Assembly: GCA_012845835.1 (NCBI GenBank)
Contig: JABAKD010000007.1
Span: forward strand, 12,898,011 to 12,962,010
DNA: 64,000 nucleotides
DNA from: Undaria pinnatifida
Lineage: Eukaryota; Sar; Phaeophyceae; Laminariales; Alariaceae
Direction of reading: 5' to 3'
Made by a program: the position numbers and the translations under genes. Shown here one piece after another: positions 21,837 through 31,957 of the stretch (position 1 is its first letter; each line of letters starts with the position of its first letter). The notes under the pieces were generated by a model. The model was not told the origin of the DNA. It searched no databases and was given only the letters and a program-made list of their open reading frames with translations.

Positions 21837-21883
21837 TAGATAAAAAAAAACACCGCGACCTCGTGAAGGGAGGAGTTCCGTTG

Positions 21884-22130
21884 GCGGAGCGCGACCAGTG
21901 GGAGGTCGGCCGCGTTGGCGTGATATGTTTTCGGAAGGTAGTAACACGCGGAGGGAGGGGGGGGGGGGGGGGGAGGCGCGGTGCAGCCCCTTTTTCCCCC
22001 TCGTTGCTGTTTATTATGTAGGGGAAGCGTTTGCACGCAAGGGGAGGAAAGAGAGCAGAGCAGCCCCCCTTTTCCCTCTCCTTAAGCTGTTATATTATTG
22101 CAAAGCGTCTCTTGTGGAAGGGAGAACTAA
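21884..22130 (+). repeat. B1 split direct repeat of YR element
   Basis: Shared with B2 (22,860-23,094): CGGAGCGCGAC, TTTTCGGAAGG, AACACGCGG, GGTGCAGCC, GGGGAAGCGT and AGAGCAGAGCAGCCCCCC. It abuts A2 directly. Confidence 0.8.
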
Positions 22131-22445
22131 GGAGGAAGGTTGTTAGTAGACAATCTGGTGTTGGGTGGGCAACGGGTGGAAATATTATCCACTGAAGATC
22201 GGAAAGGGGTTTTACACAGGGCCAAATGGGGTGTTTATTACGGGGTAATACTAGAAGGCAAGCTGATTGCTGAATACAAAGAAGAAGGGAGGGACAGACC
22301 CACTTCAAACAAGAAAGCAAGTAGAGCATCAGGAGCCTGCGGAGATCAAGAGTTGATAGCTATCGGGCGACACCTGGTACGAGCAGGGGGAGGCAGGCGC
22401 ATCTAAAGGAGCGGCGCATCAGGCATCGTTTTCGGGTTTGGGGGC
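22131..22445 (+). repeat. A2 split direct repeat of YR element
   Basis: It begins GGAGGAAGGTTGTTAGTAG at the B1 junction and contains GTTGATAGCTATCGGGCGA and CCTGGTACGAGCAGGGG, in the same order as A1. Confidence 0.8.
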
Positions 22446-22859
22446 TTTGGGTTTTCCCCACCCACCCTCCCGCATTGATTCCATGGCGAATGGGCAAACG
22501 GAGGGGAAGAGGGCACACTACGTAAGCGGCCGGTGTCGTGGTGGTCGGATATCAGCGGGTCATCCTAACCGTCTGGCAATCGTGGTGGGTTCCCGAATAG
22601 AGCATGCCGTTAGATACGGTAAGTCACTCGAGAGCACGTTTACGTAGTGGTTGATTAGGAATGTGTTCCACATATGAGAGGCCGTTAGAAACGGAATCAC
22701 TGCAACTAATAATTGTTTGGCGATATGGCGGGTTCCCGATATACGCGGGCCGTTAGAAAACAGAACCATGCGATAGTTTAGCAGTTGTCAGGAGTTTCGA
22801 TATGGAGCGGCGTTTATTTTATTGCCCGCACAAAAAAGAGCGGGGGGGGGGGTCCATGT
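22446..22859 (+). other. Segment between A2 and B2, with degenerate internal repeats
   Basis: In the classical split-repeat layout A2 and B2 are adjacent; here about 410 bp separate them. The segment holds two or three degenerate units built on GGGTTCCCGA and GCCGTTAGA (22,588-22,645; 22,670-22,690; 22,728-22,760). It may be extra A2 sequence that A1 lacks, or an insertion. Confidence 0.5.
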
Positions 22860-23094
22860 GCGGAGCGCGACTGGTAGGGAGGTCGGTCGGAGTGGAGGTA
22901 TGCATTTTCGGAAGGCGTTAACACGCGGGGTGGGGGGGGAGGGGCGGTGCAGCCTCTTTATCCCTCTCCCTGCTGTTTTGTTACGTTGGGGAAGCGTTCA
23001 CGCGGAGGGGGGGAAGAGAGCAGAGCAGCCCCCCTGGTTCCCCTCCGTCAGCTGTTGTAATAATGCAAAGCATCTTTCGTGGACGAAGAACTAA
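22860..23094 (+). repeat. B2 split direct repeat; right end of YR element
   Basis: Matches B1 block by block and ends at GAAGAACTAA, the point where B1 meets A2. That fixes the element end at about 23,094. Confidence 0.8.
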
Positions 23095-23148
23095 ATTGGA
23101 GAATACATGGAAACAGGACGACACGACAAAAATGAAAAACAAAGCATC

Positions 23149-23290
23149 AGAGCCAGCAACTACCGCAGATGACGCCATCCAACCAACGTCGGGGGCAGCA
23201 AGAGGATATTGGGGTTTGAATGACCCTGCTGTAAAAGTGGAAACATTTTTTAAGGCTGTTGATACAGCAGTATTAGCAGTAATGCTTGAA
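23149..23290 (+). repeat. Repeat E copy 3, open in one frame
   Basis: It matches 6,727-7,115 and 7,198-7,330 (GTCGGGGGCAGCAA and adjoining blocks). Here one frame is open and reads DDAIQPTSGAARGYWGLNDP, then VETFFKAVDTAVLAVM. This could be a fragment of an unrecognised element's coding region; I do not know the protein. Confidence 0.45.
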
Positions 23291-23296
23291 GGTAAC

Positions 23297-23880
23297 TGTA
23301 ACAGAGTGTCAGTATAGTTGGCAATAATTTCGGTAAGATAGCCCGCAGAGTCATGGTCTATTGGCTACAAGAAGATTCTCTTGATCGGAATATTCTGAGT
23401 GGTGAAAACAACCCGTAGAATCTAGCTAGCTTATACCACAAGGGCGTTCTCGGTATTGGAACGTTCCTCCTCTGGACAAGATAGATAGGTTTAAGCGCCT
23501 TAAGCGCTCATAGGAATATAGATCATCTAGGAAAATGTTCCTCGTTACGTTCCATAGGTTGAAGTCCAGAAGAGAGCACAGCCGCAATGCTGGGGGGAAG
23601 CGAACTCTGTGAGCCTCACCCCACGTTCATGCTCTCACTCCTCCTTTCCCGTCTCCTCAAGCTTCTCATAGCTCAACGCCAGCAATCAGAAATCTACAAA
23701 GGAGGACCGGTGCTGTCTCCAAGTGAAGCTGATACCCCTGCGGCCCTTCCCTCACACCCTTCCAAAACCACGACTCTTCACAATAGATATTTCCTTGAAT
23801 CGACGACGTGTGAGCTCCAAGCTTGGAACGGCAGCCCCGCCTCATCTCGGTTTCTTGTTATCATATATTGTGAACCATCA
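23297..23880 (+). repeat. 5' LTR of element 2
   Basis: Starts TGTAACAGAG and ends near TGTGAACCATCA. It aligns with 36,604-37,180 over blocks such as AGCCCGCAGAG, CTATTGGCTACAAGAAGAT, CCCGTAGAATCTAG and ATAGATCATCTAGGA. The last ~100 bp align poorly, so the right end is approximate. Confidence 0.8.
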
Positions 23881-23886
23881 CGTAGA

Positions 23887-23900
23887 TGGCAGCGACAGGA
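23887..23900 (+). promoter_or_regulatory. Possible primer-binding site
   Basis: TGGCAGCGACAGG lies six bases after the proposed LTR end. TGG at the start fits pairing with a tRNA CCA end. I could not match it to a specific tRNA. Confidence 0.35.
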
Positions 23901-25568
23901 TAGATAGGGGTCATTTTTTTTTTCTTGTATTCTATTTTTTGTCCTTCTTTTGCCTCTCTTTTTATATCAAACCTCCGTGTGTCAACCACATACGAGCTGC
24001 GCCTGGCAGCACATAGATAGCTCATATACTATAGACTCGAGCACAAGCAGTTGAGTGCTGTAGGCAGTCGTCTCTTCTCTCTATCGTACTCCCCCCCCCT
24101 CGTATGTAGGTATAGCACCGGTATTGTGATGCAGACGACCTCCTTTTCCTTTGCTTCGCACCAACTGTGTACATCATCCGACACGGGATGTCTCCCGGGC
24201 GCTTTCATGCCGCCGTACTCCATCTGTAGTACGTGCGTCACTATACCATCCCCAAGACACTCCAGTATGTACACGAACGACCCAATCCCTGTGACCCAAC
24301 AAAGACCACGTACCAAAAGGAGAGCTCTCTATTGTGTTCTCCACTGGTTGAGGTATAGGTCCTCATTTGCAGGATATGGACGCAAGGTGCCAGGGAGGTA
24401 CCCCGGCTCCAGTTTTCGAACTACTTGTCATTTTTCTTTTCTGCGCGTATATTTAGCTGGTGGTGTTTGTTAAGCCAGCTTTTATACGGCCTGTGATTGG
24501 CATCGGGTACGACATTTTCGTCATTTCTTGTTTGCGCACATTGTGTGATACAGCGGCTCATAGACATTTTGCGTACCTCGTACGCAGCAGTAGTGGTACG
24601 AGCTCAAGTATGGGTTGACACGTACCTTACGGGCGTGGCACACCCTCATAAGCATGTAGCATACCTCCCCACCAGGTATGGTGTTGTACCGAGTTTGACT
24701 TCCAGGGTTGCAGGCCTGTATGCAAGGTTGCGTCTTGTCCTGATACTCCCAGTGTAGTACCCCGTTCCCACCGCCATCCCAAAGTCATGCTGGGTTGTCC
24801 TTCGTTTGTTTATTCTCTTGGGTTGATGCATTTCCCTTGCCTGTTTTAACCACTTCGCTTGCTTGTTTCATGCTCGGTTAACAAGTATGTATGAGCAACT
24901 CTGTTCTGCTTAAAAAATTCTTAGGGAATTACCACTGTTTTTTTGTGCAAATTCGTTTTGTTTTTTTTCGGCCATTTCGCTGCTCAAATTGATCGAAACG
25001 CGAGTGTCGTGCGTACACCCCACTAGTTATGAGGTGTACACCTGCCCTGCACTGTTATGGCCTAATTTCCGTTGTCCCGTGTGGGCTTCTTCCAGCTTTA
25101 TGACATACAGAGCTCTATGTTGCCAATTTCCACTATACTGCTGTTTAGCGTACACTTCGTACATTTTGGTCATGTATCGCCTCTACGTAATACAAACTTG
25201 ACAAAATGCTGCCGTAGTACGTGTATCTCGCCAGCCTTGTGTCATAAACAGGCTTTATGCTGCCTTAATTTGTCAGGATGCTAGTGTCATACATGTGAAT
25301 TCCGCGGGTTTTGTCTCATGCACGGCCTCTATGCTGCTCAGATCACGCGGAATGCTGCAGTAACCGTGCCTCTCACCAGTGCTATGCCATATGTGGGCTC
25401 TATCTTGCCCAAACATGTATGTCATGCTTCTGCCATAAATGCAATTTGCCAGCTTGTTTGTTGTGAACGAGCTCCGCGCTGCCCAATGCTGGCTTAGTTC
25501 TTTTCCACTGCGTTCGGCCAGCTTTTTACACCACAACAAAAATAGGCTCGACGCTACTATTTTTTTTC

Positions 25569-25690
25569 GACATTAAGTGTATCAAAGTTCCCTCGCATCT
25601 GCCCCGCCCCTATGTTGAGGTGGACAAGAAATGTACCAGGTATCAAAGTACCTTCGCATCTGCCCCATCCCTATGTTGAGGTGGAGTAGA
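25569..25690 (+). repeat. ~65-bp tandem duplication in the leader
   Basis: Two units share TATCAAAGT, CCTCGCATCTGCCCC or CTTCGCATCTGCCCC, and CCCTATGTTGAGGTGGA. The second unit is preceded by TACCAGGTA where the first has plain TA. Confidence 0.9.
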
Positions 25691-26508
25691 CGCTATTCAG
25701 ATTTTCCCAAATATTTGCCCCCCGACCGAGCTTACTTTCCTCGGTTTTAGGTAATACAGGATAGATGATGCCCAAATTTCCCTAAAACCTGTTCCTACTC
25801 CAACGCATTTTCCACCTCAGCTTTACGATAAAGCAGGGTCTATGCTGCTCAAATTTGTGACGTTGCTGCGCAAGCTTGAAAGTCAACAATTGTTTTTTCC
25901 CTTGGTTGTCCAGCATATCACCAACAGCAGCTGCATGCCGCTGAAACTCAGCACAAGTTCGATGCCGCCCGTGCAGAAAAATGTCCTACAAACAGATAAC
26001 TAAATGCTGGCCAAATTATACCTATACTCGCGGCAGACTAGCGTACCCGAGCTCCTTCCCTATGGTAGCTGATCGGCATGCTTTTCTTCGTTTTCACATG
26101 CCGGGGTCTAATTTTTACTGATGCTACCTTTACGATACCTTGCGTTACGCCACGATGTACGGGACTACGCGAACCCTCCCCCGAACGGCCGGCATGCTGC
26201 CCATTTTGGTCACGTAACGACGAACACCCCGCCTTTCGATCGCCCGGTATTTTGTGTGCCTACCAAATAGTGCCGGCTTGCTGCAATATTTTTTTCTTTT
26301 ACCCTTTGCTCTATTTAGGTACCTATCAATCGTACCCGCGAGATTGGCTTTGCACTGCCAACGTCCCACAATCGCCAAGCCCCGATACCATACTAGAACA
26401 ATTCTGCATTTCAGACGAAGCTCTGCCCAATTCAGTTTCATACGTATCGTTCAAGTGACGTGGGCGTAACCATTGTCTGCCAAAAACGAGACGTCTGATT
26501 TCCAGTCA

Positions 26509-26572
26509 GACACTCTCCAAACCTCATAAACATATACCCTCACTCTCCAAACCTCATAAACATATACCGTCG
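26509..26572 (+). repeat. ~30-bp tandem duplication in the leader
   Basis: CACTCTCCAAACCTCATAAA followed by CATATACC occurs twice head to tail with one or two differences. Confidence 0.95.
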
Positions 26573-26796
26573 GACGAGCACTTAAATCATGGCCCATCTC
26601 CCCCCCACCCCCCTACTGTACGCCCTTACCTCCATTTTGTAATGTGCAGTTTTATTTCCCTTTCGCTCTAGATCGGTTTGTTTGCGATTGCAGCTGCCGC
26701 CCCGAGATCATAGCCTGGCTCCAACCTTCCTCTACACTCCCACCCCTCCAATCTCTACTCCAGCGCAAGCGTTCCCCCAACCTTTCCTCAACATCA

Positions 26797-28610
26797 ACAT
26801 GGCTGAGAGATACGTTTCCGACATATGTTGGCCCACACCCCTGATTCCCCTAGCTTCTGCGAGGACGGTACACCCCCAGAACCGCCCGCGCAAACATGGA
26901 CGATATCCCGAACGTGGAGTCCATTCTGGGCAATTTGACGCTACACGCGGCCACTCCGGGCCTCCTTCCCCTCGGAGCAGGCATCTCCGGTGCCGGGCGG
27001 GAGCCCACTGTCAAACCAGAAACCATTTGGTAGGAATCTGCAAGCCCTATCTCGGACCCGGGGAAGACCCAGGGCCACCGCGCAGTCTTCCGCGAACGCC
27101 GCGCGGCCCTGAAAGCCCACCACGAACAGCTGGTTCTCCAGCTCCAGAAGAGCGCCGAGCTCTTGCGTAGGCTTCCCCCCTCCCCAACCCTTTACACCAA
27201 CCCATTCTTGCCGTCACATACGGCTACAGTTGCGACCGCGGCCACTCCGGCCCAACGGCAGCCGTTCGTCCCCCCCACGCAACCCTCAGTGCCTGTGACC
27301 TTGCGGGCACAGACGCTGCAGGTAGCGCCAACCCATGCGTCCGCCGTGACGCCTGGGGCGACTACTTTCCAGCTGCCGCCGCCGGCCCAGCCGGTTACCA
27401 CAACGTACCAAGTGCCACCGCCTGCCCAGCCCTTGCCCCCCCCTACCCCCTTGGCATCCACACGACCGACGGTTCTACCGCGCGAGGCTATTGATTGGGA
27501 TTTCTGCGGCGCCAGACTCCGCTGCATTAAGAGTACACGCGGAGCAGCTTTTTATGATGCCTCATTGCGGACACACCGCCTGTGGGGTTTGTTCGCCCCC
27601 GATAGCGACCCATCGGTCGCCTTCGTCCAGGCCCGTGCCTCCACCACAAGCGATTCCGAAAAGCTCATTAGGGCCACCAACACCGTGGTACTCGCCCTTT
27701 GTCACCCTCACAACAACGCCGGCCGCGGCTATGTGTGGAATCCGACAGAGTCCCGTCTCAACGCCACTGCACACCCCAGCCCCCTCCAAAACGATGGCCG
27801 CGCCCACGGCGGTGACGCTGGTCCATCCCACCGCAGACGCGCTCATGCTGGCGACGATCCCCTCCCGTCCACCAGGACAACGACAGCACGATCGGGTCGT
27901 ATAAACAGGCGACGAGCATCACGCCGTTACGCGCTAATACGACGTGGTGGGCATGCGGAAGTTCACACCACTCGTACGCCTACCGTTCCCGACCAACAGC
28001 GACGCCGCCGTCTACCTGGGCATATTCCCCGCCAGCGTCAAAGTGGCGATGAGGGAGATCCTCACGATCTGCAAAGATTCAGGCAAAGAGTCATTCGACA
28101 CACCCCCCCTGGGTGAAGGGATGGCACATCACCCTCCACAAACGTTTCCACAAGGTTTTCCGGTATTCGCAGGTGATGGCGTCGCCCCTAACCCGCCTCG
28201 TTGATGATTTTTCGCCCAAGTTGTCCGGGAACTCGGCATCGACGGAACCGGACCGTCGACGTTCAAAAAGCTGCTGCGGCTCCTAACAAACCACTTCGAC
28301 AACGGCGACCAGAGATGCACCTTCCAACAGCTGCACTTTTTTGACCTACCGAGCTCAACAGACTTCTCCACGTTCCTGCGAGCGTTCAAGGAGCGCGTCT
28401 CGCTCGCACAGGGCACATAAAACAGTTTCTAGCCCAGTGACGCTATGGTCGTTGAGATCGTACGCGGGATCACACGCAGTCAGTACCCATCGCTGATGCC
28501 AATTCTCTACCCTGGGCGCCTCATGACGGTCTCGCAGCCGTTCGCCACGGTTGCGGACATGTGGTCGGCTTTCGAGGAACTGGCAACGAACTAAACGCCG
28601 ACTATCAACA
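26797..28610 (+). mobile_element. Element 2: gag region
   Basis: The region begins near ATGGCTGAGAGATACG at about 26,800. An N-terminal part is followed by a basic, coil-like stretch near 27,090-27,175, and a proline/threonine-rich linker at 27,180-27,480. A capsid-like stretch carries FTPLVRLPFPTNSDAAVYLG, TICKDSGKESF and FDLPSSTDFSTFLRAFKERV, the last being a typical gag capsid ending. Broken copy. Confidence 0.7.
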
Positions 28611-28921
28611 GCCAAGGTTTCCATGTGACTTCTTCCGGCGGGCATGTCACGTACTCTTCCTCGCCACCATCCCCTGTACGAGACCCCAGCATGCCTGGTT
28701 CCGGCATTCACGTAATGGGATCCTCGTCTAACCCGTTGATCATGAACGTTGCCGAGGCCGACCGCGAGCCATTCTGCGAGGACGAGTCCGACTGGCCTCT
28801 CCGACACTACGAGGAGGTGTACATGGTGACGACAACGTTTAGTATATGGGACCCTCCGCTGCTCACCCCGCTCCTCACGAGCTCGGCCCGCGTTCAAGCC
28901 CTATGTGCTCACAGCGGACAC

Positions 28922-28963
28922 TGTCTTAGCTGTAACGGTACGGATCACAGCATGAAGACCTGC
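28922..28963 (+). mobile_element. Element 2: CCHC zinc knuckle
   Basis: The translation CLSCNGTDHSMKTC has the exact CX2CX4HX4C spacing of a retroviral nucleocapsid zinc knuckle. It marks the end of gag and binds element RNA in this family. Confidence 0.9.
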
Positions 28964-29018
28964 CGTCAGGACTTCAACATATCCGGCATTCTCAACCCTG
29001 CGCTTGGCCAGCTGAACA

Positions 29019-29320
29019 ATGGTGGCCACGCCTACCGTCAATGGCAACAACGGATGCGCTCTTACCGCCGGGGCCAGTACAAGCACAACGGTTACCGAAA
29101 CCCCCAACCGCCACGCCCACCGTAACGACAACCGTCGGGGCACCTACCACAACAACAACCAGGGCGCCAACAACAACAACCGCCACAACTACGACAACGT
29201 CAACCAACACCGGGGCAACAACGGACGCTCCAACAACGGACGCCACAACAACGGACGCCACAACAACGGACGTCACAACAGCGGCCGCTCCTACGACAAC
29301 GGCAACCGATAGGCGCAAGA
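29019..29320 (+). repeat. Asn/Thr-rich low-complexity stretch with 15-bp units
   Basis: The unit AACAACGGACGCCAC recurs about four times at 29,218-29,275, inside a longer AAC/ACA-rich stretch. Depending on frame it encodes NNGRH or TTDAT repeats. Nearly the whole stretch is open in more than one frame because of its composition. Confidence 0.85.
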
Positions 29321-30438
29321 GCAGCAGTTCCAACAACGACGCGCCACGGCCGCGACGCAGTCGACAACTATGACGGTACACGATCCGGCGACCAATACCC
29401 CCGCAGCCGCCCCTCCGCCGAACATGCGGATCGGCAACAACAACGCCACCAACCCTAACCAATGGCAACCGGGCACCGTTCGCACCAACTGACGAGCCGG
29501 TGGTGGAGTAACTGCAGCATCTCCGCCAACAGTACTTGCTGCGAACACCCGATCTCAAGACGCCCGAGTACACCACGTGCACCACGCCTCCCTGCCCTCT
29601 GCCCCTCTACGCCCCCCCCCCAGCCCCAGCCTAATCTCCAACCACTTGCTCAAGCACTGATCTTCTTGCTCCAGTGATTGCCTTGAGGTGTGGGTGGGAG
29701 GAGGCCAAGGCGTCGAGCTCTACTGGGATGCTCCACTCGCCGTCGTCCCGCGATGTGCAACGCTACCTGCCGACTATCGCCGAGACTCCAGACATTGCTT
29801 ACCTGGGCGAAGTCTCGACGATTGCGACTACCAGCGGTTCCGGTTCACGCGAACCTGCTGTTTTGCCCACCGGGCCACCGCCCCCTGAGCCCGCCTCGAC
29901 CCCAGATTGGCGGCTGCTCACCCGCTCGTCACAGGACGTGCGATTTTTCAGTGACAACGTTGGGCCCGCGAACAACGGGTCCCCACTCGATGCCACGGTG
30001 TTGACAGCACCACTGCCCCTGAGCTCGAATGACAGTCCCGTCCTCTACAGGCGGAAGACTCGCGATCACAATCAACCAGGACATGCTCTGAGTACTCTGC
30101 CCCGTCATCCTCGCCGGCTTACCGCATTGCGTAGACTCGGGCCACATGATCTGCATGCCCTAGCGAGTACAGCCCAGCTCTCCAAACGCCTGAGGACAGG
30201 ACCCCCAAGGGTATCCCCGCCCAGTGTACGCGCCACCGCGTGGACCCTCCCGGTACCTCGGCTTTGACGAACAATTTTCCCTCGCGAACTCAGGCGTTCA
30301 AGTCAGCGCCACCCGATCGGACCTGGCTCCACCCCCGACAACGCCATACGGCGATATCACCAACAATTGCCGACCCCCACCCCCGCCACCCCCATCAGAC
30401 GACTCGCCCTCGCAAGAACACGACACCGCGGACCCCCT

Positions 30439-30862
30439 GGATTTTTCCATTTCTTCCGGAACTCCTCGTCCGTCTTTTCACAGTGGTACCGGTGCGATAT
30501 CGAGGACGAGGGCGTCACGTACAACTGCGCCGAACAGATGGTGATGGCGCAGAAGGCTGCGCTCTTTGGTGACACGGCGACAGAGCTTCGCATCTGAACC
30601 ACCGCTGACCCTGCCAAATAATAATTTGTTTGACGCACCGTGTCCGGCTGCGACCAGAAGTGTTGGGAGGGACACCGCTACGACATCGTCCTCAACACCA
30701 ACTTCTTCAAGTTCAGCCAGAACCCGCACCTACAACGAGAGTTCGTGGCAACTGGCGAGAAGCACATCGCTGAGGCCAGACAGTACGACCTCTATGCATC
30801 GGCTACAGGGCCGGCCACCCGTTATCCTGCGAAAGGACGCGTTGGCGCGTTCGGAACCCGCT
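30439..30862 (+). mobile_element. Element 2: NADAR-like (YbiA/DUF1768) module
   Basis: The segment begins GFFHFFRN and FSQWYRCD, continues with GVTYNCAEQMVMAQKAALFG, and ends with CWEGHRYDIVLNTNFFKFSQ, LQREFVATGEKHIAEA and YDLYA. These are the ordered signatures of NADAR family N-glycosidases: FSNWYP, YxxAEQYMMxxKAxLFGD, W..R..I...GN..KFxQN, LL.TG...L.EASP.D. Family members cleave N-glycosidic bonds of ADP-ribose-type or riboflavin-pathway substrates. Some reverse guanine ADP-ribosylation in DNA. Here the module lies between gag and protease of a Ty3/gypsy element. What it does there is unknown. The copy is broken. Confidence 0.8.
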
Positions 30863-31199
30863 AGGCTGGGTACGTATGGACGTCCGCGAAGGCCTTTGCT
30901 CGAGCCTCCACGCCACAAGCTCCCCCCTTCTCTGCTCTCCTGAGCAAACACCCACTCTCACCGACTGCAACAGGGTCTTCCCTACCGCCGATGGCATCTA
31001 CAAGGCAAGCCCCTCCACCCCTCAGCAAACGCCGGGTATCCCGCTCGGACTTCTTCTGCCACACTCCACCCCGGACGTCTTGCCCAGCAGCCACTTCGCT
31101 CAAGCCTCCACCGTCGACGCCGCAGCCAACATATTCTCCGCTACCACCGCGCCGACGATACGAAAACATGGACCATGCCTTACAAGCGGCATTTAAACT

Positions 31200-31580
31200 G
31201 TCGACGACGCGTCGTTCACGACCGACGTACTAGTCCACAGCGGTCCTACCGCCACCAAATGCTGCAAACTCGTGGCGTTGCTCGATACAGGCTCCCCTCA
31301 GTCGTTTATCACCGCCGCCGTGGAACAACTGAAGGCCTCCCGGTCAGCAACGGATGAGTGCGAGCACCATAATTCACCTCGTTCATGGGGAGGTTTCGGA
31401 ACTTCGACTCCCCTCTCCACCTCCGTTTCCATCCGCTTAAGCATCCGGTTTAAGCACCACCAAATTCCCACCACCGCATTGACAGTATGGGCTTGCGTTG
31501 TTTCTGCAGGAACTATGCAGCACCCCATCCTCTTGGGGCGAGAGAGCTGGATGCGCTTCGAGCGACGCTCGTATACCACG
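31200..31580 (+). mobile_element. Element 2: aspartic protease (retropepsin-like)
   Basis: VALLDTGSPQSFIT carries the DTG active-site motif, with the D codon at 31,284. HPILLGRESWMRF, about 80 residues on, is the ILGRD-like C-terminal strand of retropepsins. The enzyme would process the polyprotein. Confidence 0.85.
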
Positions 31581-31957
31581 CTCCCACGACAGCCCCAGCT
31601 GCCACACTACCCCCCCCAACCGACCCGTGGTGAACTTTCTCTGCACCACCACGACCCCAACGGGACCTCAGCCTTCATTATCGACGACCGATACGCCCAC
31701 GACGTCTACCGCCTCCGGTTTGCCGGCACCAAAGTTATTTCGCTGTTTCCTCCTCACCGAAGCACGTCAAGGTCAACTTCGTGCGCCTGTCAGGCGCCCC
31801 GGTGTTTACCGCGAATTACATGGTCAACATGCTCTCCCGCGAGGACCTCCTCTCTGACACGGTAATTTTCGTCTCCGACGGACACTAGACTATCTCATGG
31901 TCGGGTTCAACCGATCTCGAACTGGGCGACCTCCTCAGAACCTCCCTCTCCCCGCTG

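Larger units (their letters stand above)
15677..23094 (+). mobile_element. YR retrotransposon (DIRS order, Ngaro/PAT-like), broken copy with split direct repeats
   Basis: Two pairs of direct repeats frame the element. A1 (15,677-15,990) matches A2 (22,131-22,445), and B1 (21,884-22,130) matches B2 (22,860-23,094). The order is A1, coding region, B1, A2, B2, the split direct repeat layout known from Ngaro and PAT elements, whose life cycle goes through a circular intermediate. Between A1 and B1 lie a Q/W/G-rich gag-like region, reverse transcriptase, RNase H and a tyrosine recombinase instead of an integrase. The coding region has many breaks. A1 and A2 differ at roughly a fifth of positions by eye, suggesting an old insertion. 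Confidence 0.85.
23901..26796 (+). mobile_element. Element 2: long noncoding leader with degenerate tandem repeats
   Basis: About 2.9 kb lies between LTR and gag with no long open frame. From about 25,090 to 26,460 variants of CTCTATGCTGCTCAAATTTG recur every 50-90 bp (clearest at 25,326, 25,840 and 26,188), forming a decayed minisatellite. Two sharper duplications lie at 25,569-25,690 and 26,509-26,572. Confidence 0.65.

Noticed and set aside
29041-29373. Threonine/asparagine-rich frames in gag 3' region as a separate gene
   Set aside because: A 15-bp repeat keeps several frames open; it lies inside the retroelement right after the zinc knuckle.
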